Below, one piece after another: positions 1 to 10,315 of a stretch of DNA of 64,000 bases. The position numbers were made by a program, and so were the translations under genes. The DNA comes from Coptis chinensis. Its lineage: Eukaryota; Streptophyta; Magnoliopsida; Ranunculales; Ranunculaceae. Under the pieces are notes generated by a model that saw only the letters and a list, made by a program, of their open reading frames with translations, was not told the DNA's origin and searched no databases. Where the stretch lies: the NCBI GenBank assembly GCA_015680905.1, contig CM027377.1, positions 29,722,501-29,786,500 on the forward strand, written 5' to 3'. Each line of letters opens with the position of its first letter. Position 1 is the stretch's first letter.

Positions 1-600
1 CTTAAGCCTTGTCTCCTCTTGAACAACCATCTTGGTCGGTTCATTCACATTCCATTTCTCCTTAATGGTGTTATAATGGATCCGGAATGGTTCATCTTGA
101 GAAGGCAAGGTATTCATAATAAACCCGAACAAGGAAAGACTCTTCAACGTTCAACCCTAAGGTTCTCGGTTTTGCGCTTAGGTTCGTCATTTTCGGGATG
201 TGATTATACATCCCACGAACCCCATCATACTTCATAGTGGTCAATTTGGGCCAACAAAGTCCCCCCAAAGGGATTTGTCACCGGTTTTGAAACGATCTTC
301 CACAGATTTTAGGAATTCTTTTCGGCGTTTTCGATCTTAGGAAGCTTAAGATTTAATGTTTCCAAAGAATCATGGTTTTCATAAATCCAAGACTAAGTCT
401 GTTTGCCCTTTTCCAAGCATCATAAAAGGCCCTATCCTCTTCATTAGTTTCATTTGTGGGTTCAAATGGCTCTTCATCTTTGGAGTGCCAAATCAATGTC
501 CATAAAACCTAATTGGAATTTAATATGTTCATACCAGACTGAAAAGTTTGACCCGTTGAGGATAGGCACAGACAAAGCATGGGGTTGTAATGCATTGGGA
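1..600 (-). pseudogene. Copia gag polyprotein (UBN2-type) fragment
   Basis: Conceptual minus-strand translation shows hallmarks of plant Copia Gag: LNGSNFSVWYEHIKFQLG near the start (about 560-500), a segment like RAFYDAWKRANRLSLGFM, and KEKWNVNE followed by VQEETRLK near the left edge. The frame is broken several times, including an in-frame TGA near 480-490 and a shift near 240-460, so no Gag is made from it. In intact elements this protein forms the virus-like particle. The start is not fixed; reading can be followed back to about 600. Confidence 0.8.
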
Positions 601-2030
601 ACAACAGGTACTGAAACAAAAAAAATAGATGCTCACTACATTAATTAAACTTAATGCTTTGAATTTAACACAAATAATCCATAATTTATGATGAACAAGG
701 TAGTATTATGATATGACCTTTGGGTCTATATCACAATACACAAAAATATTCATTCATGTTATAAAAGCCATAAGTAATAGGACTAGTTAATCATGTACGT
801 AAATTAGATAGGTATGTAACCTTTGGGTATCCAACTCCTATTCTAATTCATAATACACATTAATTATCCTATTTCAATTTCTTAAATTTTAGTAATAATT
901 AACCTTTGGGCTAACTATCATATATTTGATAAAGAAATTGCAATGGTAATGCCATTTTTTAATTCATGTGTTGGTATGCATAATTTTCCAAATATTTTGG
1001 CCACTTTGGCGGCGTGCAATATTCAAAAAATTATAAATACCAAGAAACAGTAAATGACATTTAGCATAAATCATGCAGCGGAAATAAATATCATATCATA
1101 AATAAATAAATAAACATAAAACGAACAGTTAAGAAGCATGAGATTAGTTCGAAAAACTATTCTAGAAAGAAAAAAAAAATTCAAAAACTGTACAAAAAAA
1201 TAAACTGTTCATGCGTCAAAACCTCAATACTTAATGAGTCTGGTACGCTAATCCATTGATATATATCATGGTAGGGGATGTAATAGACCAACACAAAACC
1301 TGGCTGTCTTTAAAACATTAGAGTGGGCCTGGTCAGTATCGTTATACACATAAACATGTCCGAAAAGGTATGGTACAATACACTATACACAGTAAAAAAA
1401 AAATAGTTGTTAACATGTCCGGCACATAATGTGTAACATTGTGACCGAAAAAATACAAACAAAAAATACGGTCCTGTGACCCTACTTAGCTTTAATCCAA
1501 AAATAGTAGCATAACATGTGTACTATTCATTAGAAACATGACATCCTCAAACTTAACTTTTGTCAGTAACACAGAAATAATATGCCTTAAAGGTACACAT
1601 GCATGTGAAGTGCAAACAAACGGATCTGTTGCATACAAATGATTTGACTAATATTATTTAGTTAAAATTTGAGTCTAGCTCCCACTAGAGTTCAGAGAGG
1701 ATATTAAATACAAAATTATATATATTCTGACGTCATCGTGTTTGTTTTAATCCTCAAACTTCATTCTCAAATTAACAAATAACATGATCTAGTTTGAAAC
1801 CAACAAAAATCCATAAAGTAGCCAAAAGAAATATTATAAAATATGAAAGGCTATATAGTCATGTGCTCATAATCAGTTAAGCAAGACAACAAGAGTGTTC
1901 AACCTAACATAGTTTGCATTATATCCCAAAAAATTCATGGAATCACATTAAATAAATATCGGTCAAAAACAACACTTTCAATATTATTGAAATTACAATT
2001 TTATAGGAAATAAACATGATTCAATCCTTT

Positions 2031-2042
2031 GCTCTGATACCA
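2031..2042 (-). other. Primer-binding site of the Copia element (tRNA-iMet type)
   Basis: The reverse complement reads TGGTATCAGAGC, the standard plant Copia site for priming by initiator tRNA-Met. It lies 2 nt inside the LTR end at 2045, which fixes the orientation of the element. Confidence 0.85.
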
Positions 2043-2044
2043 AA

Positions 2045-2523
2045 TGTAATACTAATGTAATAGTATTTAGAGGATCATGAATCATAGATTATTTCACATT
2101 GTATAAAGAATGTAAATAATAAAACAATAAAATTGTACCTTGATCCATTGTAAGAGTGATGTCTTGAATCCGATAGCAAAACACCGTTTCTCTTCCAAAC
2201 CTTTATATTCTTTATTGTTTTAATTGTTGTAGTGTGAAAAATGGGGTTTCTACACTATTATATAAAGGATGGAGAGAGGACGGTGGTTACACTCTTAATC
2301 TTCCAAGTCTGTTTATCTCCCTTTCCCATAAAAGGTGAAATAGAAAAAGTAACCTTCTTCTCTTAATTAGCCAATGTAATTAAGGCATGAGTAAATAGGA
2401 TATTTACTTAGAAGTAACCCACACATCAATTTAGAAACCAAAAGTCTATAAAGTTTTGACTTATTGACCACTTTATGGAGGATATGATATAGTGGTCTTT
2501 GGACTATTATATCATATCTTACA
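2045..2523 (-). repeat. 5' LTR of the minus-strand Copia element
   Basis: On the minus strand the segment starts TGTAAGATATGATATA and ends TAGTATTACA, immediately followed by the primer-binding site. It begins with TG and ends with CA, as LTRs do. The right boundary (2523) is inferred from the TG dinucleotide and from where PIF1-like coding sequence resumes; no second LTR is available to confirm it. Confidence 0.65.
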
Positions 2524-3013
2524 CAAGCATCTCGACCAAAATCAAGGTGTGACTGGTACCATTGTGGATTTCGTTGAGCAAACTGGAAACAAGTCTCGGA
2601 GAGCATTTGCTAAATGTTTGTTGCCCAAGGTTCGATTTGACTCAGGGTTGGTGCGTATGATTGGGCCTGAAGAATGGCATGTTATGGAGGGAGAAAAAGT
2701 GTTTGCAACTCGAAAGCAGATTCCTCTTATACTAGCATGGGCTATTAGGGTTCACAAGTGCCAAGGAATGACTCTTGATTACCTTCGTACTGATCTTTCA
2801 AAAGCCTTCGGTTATGGTATGGTTTATGTTGCACTTTCTAGAGTTAGAAACTTACGAGGCCTTTTTTTATCTGGCTGCTTGGTACGAGTTCACTCAACTC
2901 AAAACTTGAAAGAGAAAAATCCAAATATCCACCTGAAACACCGAGAAGGAACTATAGCATCGATGCTGTTGCATCTCTTGAAGCCGATCTTAACAATGTG
3001 TTGTCGGAAATAG
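2524..3013 (+). pseudogene. PIF1: PIF1-like DNA helicase, C-terminal fragment
   Basis: An open frame encodes the last part of a PIF1-family 5'-3' DNA helicase. It contains the superfamily 1 motif region HKCQGMTLD, then VYVALSRVRNLRGL and LSGC, which close the helicase core. Upstream, QGVTGTIVDF matches the strand preceding this domain. The Walker A and B motifs and the rest of the core are absent, because the Copia LTR adjoins at 2523. The wording (IPLILAWAI before HKCQGMTLD) looks more like a host PIF1 than a Helitron Rep/Hel protein, which usually has INKSQGQ at that point. It is a gene fragment, not a working helicase. I see no splice sites that would join it to more helicase. Confidence 0.8.
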
Positions 3014-3598
3014 CACTAATTCGGATGGAGAAAGGGGAAAAGGAGAGAAAGAAGGGTAAGAGAAGATGGTGGAAGCCAAATCAACTCTGACATGCAGCTC
3101 GAGATCGAACAAATCAAGTCATCGGCTTTATTAGCCCATGAAGCGAAGTCAAAGGCAAAGGAAGAGCTGGCTACTCGAGGTTGCACGATAAAATAGGAAC
3201 CAAAGCTAATTATGACTTAACCCGCCTAAAAAATCCACGATTATTCACAAAAAAAAAAAAAAAAAAAGAAAAACCCCACGACTAAAATTAAAAACAATAA
3301 CCCTAGAGTTTCTCTTCATAATCTCTTCATAATGCTTACCCTAGAGATCCTGCCTATCGGGACTGATGGTAAGAGAAACTCTAACAGAGTTTTTGTTTTT
3401 GTTTTTGTTTTGTTTATCCACGATAAAAAAAGAAAAAGAAACAATGAATCATAGATATCTCCTTTAAACTAGGGATTTCTGCTTAAACAAAGAGGGTGTC
3501 CGAATTATAATGAGTGCTAAACAACAAAATTTCTTACAACTGTTATGTAGCTCATTATATAGATCACAAGTTGTTCACAAACCTTTTATGGATGTCTT
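3014..3598. other. Spacer with a short helical-peptide remnant
   Basis: A plus-strand stretch at about 3089-3196 encodes a hydrophilic, probably helical segment (DMQLEIEQIKSSALLAHEAK and onward to a stop). It has no start codon and no family I recognise, and may be one exon of a captured gene. The rest is AT-rich with an A-run at 3249-3268 and the first copy of a direct repeat at 3364-3450. Confidence 0.4.
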
Positions 3599-4250
3599 TT
3601 AAGCCAACAGAGCGCTACCACCTCCATTCTCATGGTTCATGGCAACTATTTCACTATCCAAAGTACCAAAAACCATGAGACTAGGATCAGATGGATGGTA
3701 CTCAAACTGCCTTGGACGAAATCTTTTAATTTCTTCCCCAGTTACGCTGCTTAGCTTTGGCACCGAATCAATAGATGGCCATGCCGAAGAACCCACTTTA
3801 GCAGCAGAAATTGACATGGAGAAGAAATATTGACTTTTACGAAGAGGAAATTGTGACTTTACATTGGAACATTGTCTCGACTGGCCTATAAATGATCCTT
3901 TCTCACGCTTCTGCAATATACTAACAAGATTCTCCTTACTCGGCGGTTGTAAGGTAAACATTCATAATCTTGAAGCACGATAACTTTGGGCCAGCTCTCT
4001 ATCTCAGTATCGGTTATGGACAAGTTGTCCAAAACTTCCAAACAAGGCAAAGATGCTACCATGTATTCTCTGTAGTGTTTCTCAAAACAAATTGGAGAAG
4101 GATGATGTGGCACATACTTCTTTGAAGCAGCATCTGCATCACCTACAGTTTGTCTTGAATTGAATGGGCTTGCCAAAACCGATGGTAAGAGAAACTCTAA
4201 CAGAGTTTTTGTTTTGTTTATCCACGATAAAAAAAAGAAAACAATGAATC
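3364..4250. repeat. Direct repeats bracketing the DHU1-like fragment
   Basis: Copies at 3364-3450 and 4181-4250 share GATGGTAAGAGAAACTCTAA, then a GTTTTT-rich run, then TTTATCCACGATAAAAAA and ACAATGAATC. They differ mainly in the number of T and A residues. They flank the minus-strand WD40/LRR fragment almost exactly, so that fragment may have arrived or been duplicated as a unit. Confidence 0.75.
3599..4176 (-). pseudogene. DHU1: DHU1-like WD40/LRR protein fragment
   Basis: Two overlapping minus-strand frames join into one recognisable piece. The first (from 4176) has HHPSPICFEKHYREYM and ASLPCLEVLDNL, typical of the LRR tail. The second (ending at 3599) has LVSILQKREKG, SAAKVGSSAWPSI and RFRPRQFEYHPSDPSLMVFG, the junction into the WD40 region. 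This order matches what I recall of DWD HYPERSENSITIVE TO UV-B 1, a proposed CUL4-DDB1 substrate adaptor; the family assignment is from memory. A one-base shift near 3950 separates the frames and the WD40 propeller is missing, so it is a pseudogene fragment. Direct repeats flank it. Confidence 0.6.
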
Positions 4251-6653
4251 GGTAGAAAAAAAAGAAAAGGAAACAACATCTAACAGAGATTTTTTTTTTT
4301 TTTAATTCACGGCAAACAAAACACTCTATTCATTGTTGATCACACTCTCTCTCTATCTCTGATCGAGATGCTCGATGCTGCAAATGCTATTGATCAAATT
4401 GGTATTTCCCCAAATCACTTATGCATTCCTTGAATCAATTACACATTTTTTTTTTGTTGCTGCATTGTATGCTATTGTTTTAATTTCTTTCTACTGACTG
4501 TTGTGGTTTGCTGACGACTGATTGATTTTTGGTTATTTATTGCTATAACATTGTTATTTATAAAGAGAATGCTAGAAATTTATTTCTTATAAATTTGTTT
4601 GCCACCGATTGTTTGGAGAAGATGCACTCATGAAGAAAATATGAGGTAGATTTATGTTATATTCTTTTATGGTTCATGTGACGAGTGCTATGCTGCCTTC
4701 TTTTTCATGGAATCATATGCAATCTTTAGTTTGAGGTGGCCTACGACTCAAATTAAATTTTTTTCTTCTTCCTTCCGTTGGCAAACTTTTGAATTGAAGT
4801 TTTTGAAAGAGTGGTTTTCGATTGTTGCTCTCTCTCTCAAAATGGAAAGTCGGTTAATTTAAGCAACTTAAATGAGACTATTAGCTTGATGATGTGTTTA
4901 TATGATTTGATCAGTGTGAAATGGTTATTTATTCGAATTTTTGGATCTTAATTAAGTTGCACCGAGCTTATTGGCATTGATGTTTTATGTGTTGGTTGAT
5001 TTTGATGAAAATTGTTGTTAAAGCCATTTGCTAAGGAAATGCACTTATGAAGCCTTCGATGTTACTGCTTAAATCATATGGGTAATTGTTCATAAATTTG
5101 TCTATTAATTTTGGCTATTTCAGATATTAGTTCGAGCCACTTAAGAGGTTATTTCAAGAGTTTTCTCATTTATATCTGGAAGTAATTTTCTTATAGGCGC
5201 AACAATCAAAATGTATCCATCACATTTAAGTAATGGATTCCATGCCAAGAGTCAACTGATTATTTATTATTATTTTTTCCCTGTTTGTCTATTGTTTGCA
5301 TATATGTCATCCCGAAGAAACATTATTGTTCTATATGGGATGATCAGACATTGAGTGTGTGTAATTTCCTGTGATGAGAATGGTTTATGCATGTACATCA
5401 TCTTTAACCTTAAAGTTTATCGTTCGAGGACACAAACTATGTTATTGATCCCTAATTTACAACACAAGATAGTGTACCATATTATCTGAGGTATTATTTA
5501 TCTTACTGTGGGCTTTGTAATTGCATAAAAATGGGTATGCTTGGTTGAGGGGTATGCTTGATTGGGTATTTTATTAGGATTTTGTTGTTGGATTGGGTAT
5601 TCCAAAACATGTGTTGATGTCCATGTTATGCACTCATATCAGGTATGCATCCCCTTATTCTCTTTCTTTTCAAATGATTAGTTGTAGATTTTGTCGTTTG
5701 GTCATTGCCGCATTAGTTTTGTTCCAATAAATTGTTAGGGTTTACAAATGAAATAGCAAAAAGCCAATTGAATCACAAATGATTGAATTAAAAACATGGA
5801 ATAGCAGTATGTATTAGAGTTCAATTTCGACTTGATCGGTTTCGAGATGTATAGTTTCCTCATTAACGTTTTTAGTAAACATTGTTTATCAATCGAGCTT
5901 TCATAAACATAACCCACCAGCATGTCCGCAATAGATTCAATATCTCAGGTACTTTTTTGTGACGTACGTTACATTAACCTAATTAACCGATAGTTAGAAG
6001 TGGCATCAAGATGACATGTTATCCTTAATGTCAATCCAGACAAATTCAGATATGAAAAACTGTAAGGCTTAATCGTTACATCATCTCTCTCAACCTTTAT
6101 ATTGAGATTAGGTTTAACGAGTACAAGTGTTGGAGCTTCCAACTTCCCGTACTATATGCTATGTTAGGCTTCACAACTCAAAATTTTGGAATTGTTTTAC
6201 GATGGACTTCCTCTAGGTAATTCCAAGGGGTCAAAATTGTGTTTGAAGTATTATTCTAAATTTTAGTTCATATATGTCCACAGAGGTGTTTTTTTTGCTT
6301 CATGTGGTTTTCGAGATGCATGTGTGGCAAGATGGTTTTATGTATTCCATCTCTTGCATAAAACCTTTACCTTGAAAAGGTCTTCGCAAGTTTTTTTTTT
6401 TTGTCCATTGTGATTGAAAGGTAATGAGCAAGCACCCGGCCTTGGTACTCTTAATTTCAAGCACCATGGTACACTTTTAGAGGCACTAGACTATCTATGT
6501 AACTATTTGAAACTTTAGATTATCATTGTAAGTATTTTGATACCTACTCTTCTAGAAGAGTTATGCCCATAATCGGATCTTTGAACTGTGATGAAGTAAA
6601 TCATGATTAGAAATCAATTAGCAATTTATATATTGCACATTTTAAATTTATAT
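4251..6653. other. AT-rich spacer without a recognisable gene
   Basis: No open frame of note and no family match by eye. A short exon-like stretch starts with ATG near 4368 and ends at a plausible GT donor near 4402, but nothing downstream joins to it convincingly. The remainder is T-rich DNA like plant introns or decayed transposon sequence. Confidence 0.5.
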
Positions 6654-6789
6654 ATGACCAATTATAGACGAGTCTACAAGGACTGTGTTGAGAAAGAGAT
6701 GTGCTTCCAGATATTCAAAATCAACGTCGACTACATTGATACTTTTAATAAAATTGGTGATCGAACCTATGTGCTAAGTGTCAATGGAA
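6654..6789 (+). pseudogene. Papain-like cysteine protease prodomain (I29) fragment
   Basis: The frame reads RVYKD, then VEKE, FQIFKINVDYIDTFNK, GDR and YVLSVNG. This is the I29 inhibitor prodomain of plant papain-type proteases of the SAG39/cathepsin L-like group, including the ERFNIN-type helix. In an intact protease it keeps the zymogen inactive in transit to the vacuole. Neither the signal peptide before it nor the catalytic Cys/His/Asn domain after it is present. The frame closes with ERY and a TGA. It is a lone fragment about 45 residues long. Confidence 0.75.
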
Positions 6790-6920
6790 GAAACCCAATA
6801 GAAAGATATTGACGTTCAATCAAATGTGAGTTTCCGGCCATGGGTTTCATGATTTACTTTTATGTATCTTCGATTCTCCGATATGGGTATATTTGATTTC
6901 TTTATTGGCAATGTTTTCCT

Positions 6921-7240
6921 ATAATCAAATCTACAAACTATGCTATGGGTGCTTCACTTTTTTTCTTCTTTGTTTATTTTTCTAATATATATTTTGGTGG
7001 TGTTTGAGTTGTTCTTTAACACAGGATTGATTTGGACAGATGGCTAGAATTTCATGGCACTTCATTGCAAGCATAGCCATATAATCAAATCTACAAACTA
7101 TGCTATGGGTGCTTCACTTTTTTTCTTCTTTGTTTATCTTTCTGATATATATTTTGGTGGTGTTTGAGTTGTTCTTTAACACAGGATTGATTTGGACAGA
7201 TGGCTAGAATTTCATGGCACTTCATTGCATGCATAGCCAT
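6921..7240. repeat. 160-bp tandem duplication
   Basis: The block 6921-7080 (ATAATCAAATCTACAAACTA to GCATAGCCAT) is repeated at 7081-7240 with only about three substitutions. The near identity points to a recent duplication. It is not coding. Confidence 0.95.
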
Positions 7241-7760
7241 ATAAAATGAAAAAAATATCATTTCATGCTAAATATAAGATGTCTTTATGAGTTTTCATAT
7301 TTGAAATGTTGTTATATATGTGACCTTAGTCGTTAGCTCAAGCATAAACCTTTTATTCATTAATTTTATCTTATCGTGAGTATGCATCTCTTTTCTTTTC
7401 ACTTCAATTTTTCTAATTATTCAATTTGGTTATTGTTGTTGGATAAGCTACTTTAGGAGAAAACTTGAGTATCACATTTCTCTTCTTTTATTTGCCTTTA
7501 GTCGGGTCATCAAGTGTTCAGATATATATAAACAAACATTACATTTAGTGATTTGCTAGCTTTTTAATCTTCTTAATTGGGGAAATTAGTTTAGTCGTGT
7601 GACATTGGAGTTGTTTGATTTTATCATTTCAAGATTTATAATCAGTTCTAACAAGAAATATATTTTCCCAAACATGCAAGTGGTGTTCATTTTTTCATCA
7701 ATTACCTAGGTTTTTCTTTTTCATTTCTTTTTGGTGTATGAAGCTTGATGGGAAGCATTT

Positions 7761-7910
7761 ATGTATTTTCGCTACAATTTGTTGTACTTAGGTTGGTATG
7801 ATGGCATTGTTATTGTTAGTAATGGTACAAACATTTAATGTATTTTGGCTACAATTTGTCGTACATATATAGGTTGGTGTGATGGCATTGTTATTGTTAG
7901 TAATGGTACA
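7761..7910. repeat. 77-bp imperfect tandem duplication
   Basis: Two copies start at 7761 and 7838, both reading ATGTATTTT, GCTACAATTTGT, GTTGGT and ATGGCATTGTTATTGTTAG before AATGGTACA. The second copy carries a small insertion. Noncoding. Confidence 0.85.
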
Positions 7911-7924
7911 GATAATGGCGTGGA

Positions 7925-8146
7925 CTAATTTATGTTGAAGTATTCACAAGGAGCCAACTGTAGGGAGATAGTGGTGTATCGGTTTAGAGCATACATAATG
8001 TAGTTGGCAGTAGAAATAGCACTAGAAAGTGCGGGATTGCCTGGTTTCAGTACTTGATAGGAACGGTAACCGAAACCAGCCCAAGCATCGTCCTTCTCCT
8101 CCCAAACATGGACCGTACCCTCATATTCTCTAACACATCTCAACAT
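7925..8146 (-). other. 73-codon reading frame of unknown origin
   Basis: The minus-strand frame reads YEGTVHVWEEKDDAWAGFGY, then YQVLKPGNPALSSAISTANY. The composition looks like a real protein rather than random translation. I do not recognise the family. It lies among other host-gene fragments, so it may be another captured exon; the last 20 or so codons look random. Confidence 0.35.
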
Positions 8147-9539
8147 GTTATTGCTTTAGAATCTATGATCTTTTCTTTGTTATGTTATTGGTTGTCGCCG
8201 AAATGATTTTCAACTATCTTCTACTGCTGCAGGTGAATTTTATACTTCTCCAGGAGTCAAGAGTCAGGTATATCATTGACACCTATTCTCTGGTTTGTGT
8301 TTCAGTTTCTTCTTTACTACTCCAGTACTGTTTTTAGCATATGGCTTCCATGTACTTTCAGTTTAGGTCTGGTTTTTTATTTGTTTAGGAACAACTTGAT
8401 ACGTGCTACCAGTTTAGATCGTATGAACCGAAAGCGATTGGGATGAACTGAAAGCTATGTTTATGACAGGTACAATTCATAAATTCATATTCCTATACTT
8501 GCACTCTAAGCCACAAAATAACATAATCTCCTTTATAAAAGGTGATGAACATTTAGTAATCCTTAAGGTTTACGTGCTCACTTTCTGGATCAGTTTTTGT
8601 ACTTAAGGCGAGTTAACAAACTATTTGCTCCGCAATAGCCTAGCACTTTTGTGAAAATGACTATCATCTATGAGCATAAACACTACGATTATGATCATGG
8701 CTTTTATGATCCAGATGACATGGGAATATTATCAAAAAAACATATGGGTGGAAGAATGGGTAGCAAAAGATGTTAATCAAAAGAAGAAAATGGTAAAGCA
8801 AGTCCATTCACAGGAACAAAAGAATACCGCCTTGATGAAATCTGACTTGGAGGAGGTGTGTATTTGTGTTGATATGAAGATACACTGTGTCCTCATTTTC
8901 TTTGGCTTCTGGATCTTGCTTCCGCTCTTGCAATAAAACCTACTGTCGTTGGCTGAATAGATCTTTGAATCTTATTCACCTTAGTTATAATATTACAGAA
9001 AAGTGAAAAAGAAAAATGTAACAAGTACACATTTGCTCCTATGCAGCCTAAGATTTGTCAACTATGAATTATATTAATTAGTTGTATGTTATAATCCAAG
9101 TATTTTGTAAGGTTACGTAAAGTTATGAGATTAAAGGCAAATTTGTGTGGTCTTGACTCCTTTCAAAATATTTTTTTTCCTTGGATTTACTTTATTATTA
9201 TATTTATTTTGCTTAGTTGCTATTTTCCCCGCTATTTTTAAGTTTTCTTTATTTATATGTAAACAAAACACCTATATGGATTTGACCACTTAATATCTAT
9301 AGTTTTATTTTGTTGGTGATTAAAAGTTTTTTTTTTTTTTAGTTTGTGTGATGGTTTTAGTGAATCAAATCAGACTATTGAAATGACTCATCACATGTCA
9401 TTTCAATGTATTTTTATAAGTTTTTTGATGATCCCAAATAATTAAAATCATACATAACTACAATATTATCATTTGATAACTAATAGAAGTATTTGTGAAT
9501 TTGATTTTTATTGCTATTTTTTGCAGAGACACTGCAGGA
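8147..9539. other. AT-rich spacer
   Basis: A plus-strand 88-codon frame at 8670-8936 begins with hydrophobic residues and turns K/Q/E-rich; I find no family and its start is arbitrary. T-rich runs at 9166-9180 and 9326-9342 are intron-like. Nothing else can be supported. Confidence 0.4.
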
Positions 9540-10305
9540 GGATCTACTTACATAGTTGGCTATTATAGATCACCTTGATTAATCAACGGAAAATCAGAAG
9601 CTTGATGCAAAACACTCACGAGACAAAAAAAATTGGATCAATCCCAAAGCACCCGTGGATAGGAAAACAGAAGCCTGATGCAAAAGAATTGAATCAATCT
9701 CAAAGCACCCACCAAACGGGAAATCAGAAGCTTGAATAATACTATACTTACAATGTCTAAGGTTCGAGCTTATTGTATCCAACCAACCAAGAACGCCCAA
9801 TATAACAAAATATCAAGTCTTTTTCATACACATTGTCCATTTGAAGTTTTTGGACCAAACTAAACCACTAATGCATTTGTTTTCTCATGATTTTACCATG
9901 TTTCTTGAAGAACATTATTGTTTGAATTGTACACCCATGAGGCGCTAATTATAGCACAAATTCCAATTGTATCATGACTATGATTTTTTTCTAATGGCAA
10001 ATGTCTCTTATAAAAAATATAAAGATGAAATTTCAAACGGGATCGTTACCAAAAGTCCAACATACATAGTCTTACTCAGAGAACAAATAATCCAAACTCA
10101 CTCACTCTCTTTCTAAAAAGTCTGAAATTGTTAATAGAAAGACGATTATGACAATAAGCAGGATTAATGTACCATAAGTATGCAAAAACTGTAAATAGGC
10201 GCTACCGTGTGTAACAGTTCAACTCAATCTTTGAAGGGTTCAAATTTATATTTTAAAATAGTATTATTAAATGGTACCCATTCGTAGGACGGGTTCGAAA
10301 ACTAG
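9540..10305 (+). mobile_element. Helitron-like 3' terminal region
   Basis: The block ends ACGGGTTCGAAAACTAG at 10305 with the next base T, which fits the CTRR end and A/T target site of Helitrons. An imperfect hairpin (ACCC at 10278-10281 with GGGT at 10291-10294) precedes it. Upstream, 9590-9740 repeats motifs such as AATCAGAAGCTTGATGCAAA that resemble the minisatellite in the better-preserved Helitron at 51524-53522, suggesting one family. A 5' TC end was not located, so the left boundary is arbitrary. Confidence 0.5.
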
Positions 10306-10315
10306 TAATGTTATA

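Larger units (their letters stand above)
1..2523 (-). mobile_element. Ty1/Copia LTR retrotransposon, 5' end, cut by window edge
   Basis: Read on the minus strand, an LTR (2045-2523) is followed by a primer-binding site TGGTATCAGAGC (2031-2042), matching the 3' end of initiator tRNA-Met, then about 1.4 kb of AT-rich leader, then a decayed Copia gag that runs off the left edge. This order is that of a Copia element. The right end of the LTR abuts a PIF1 helicase fragment, so the element probably inserted into or beside it. The second LTR and target duplication lie outside the window, so completeness cannot be judged. Confidence 0.85.
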
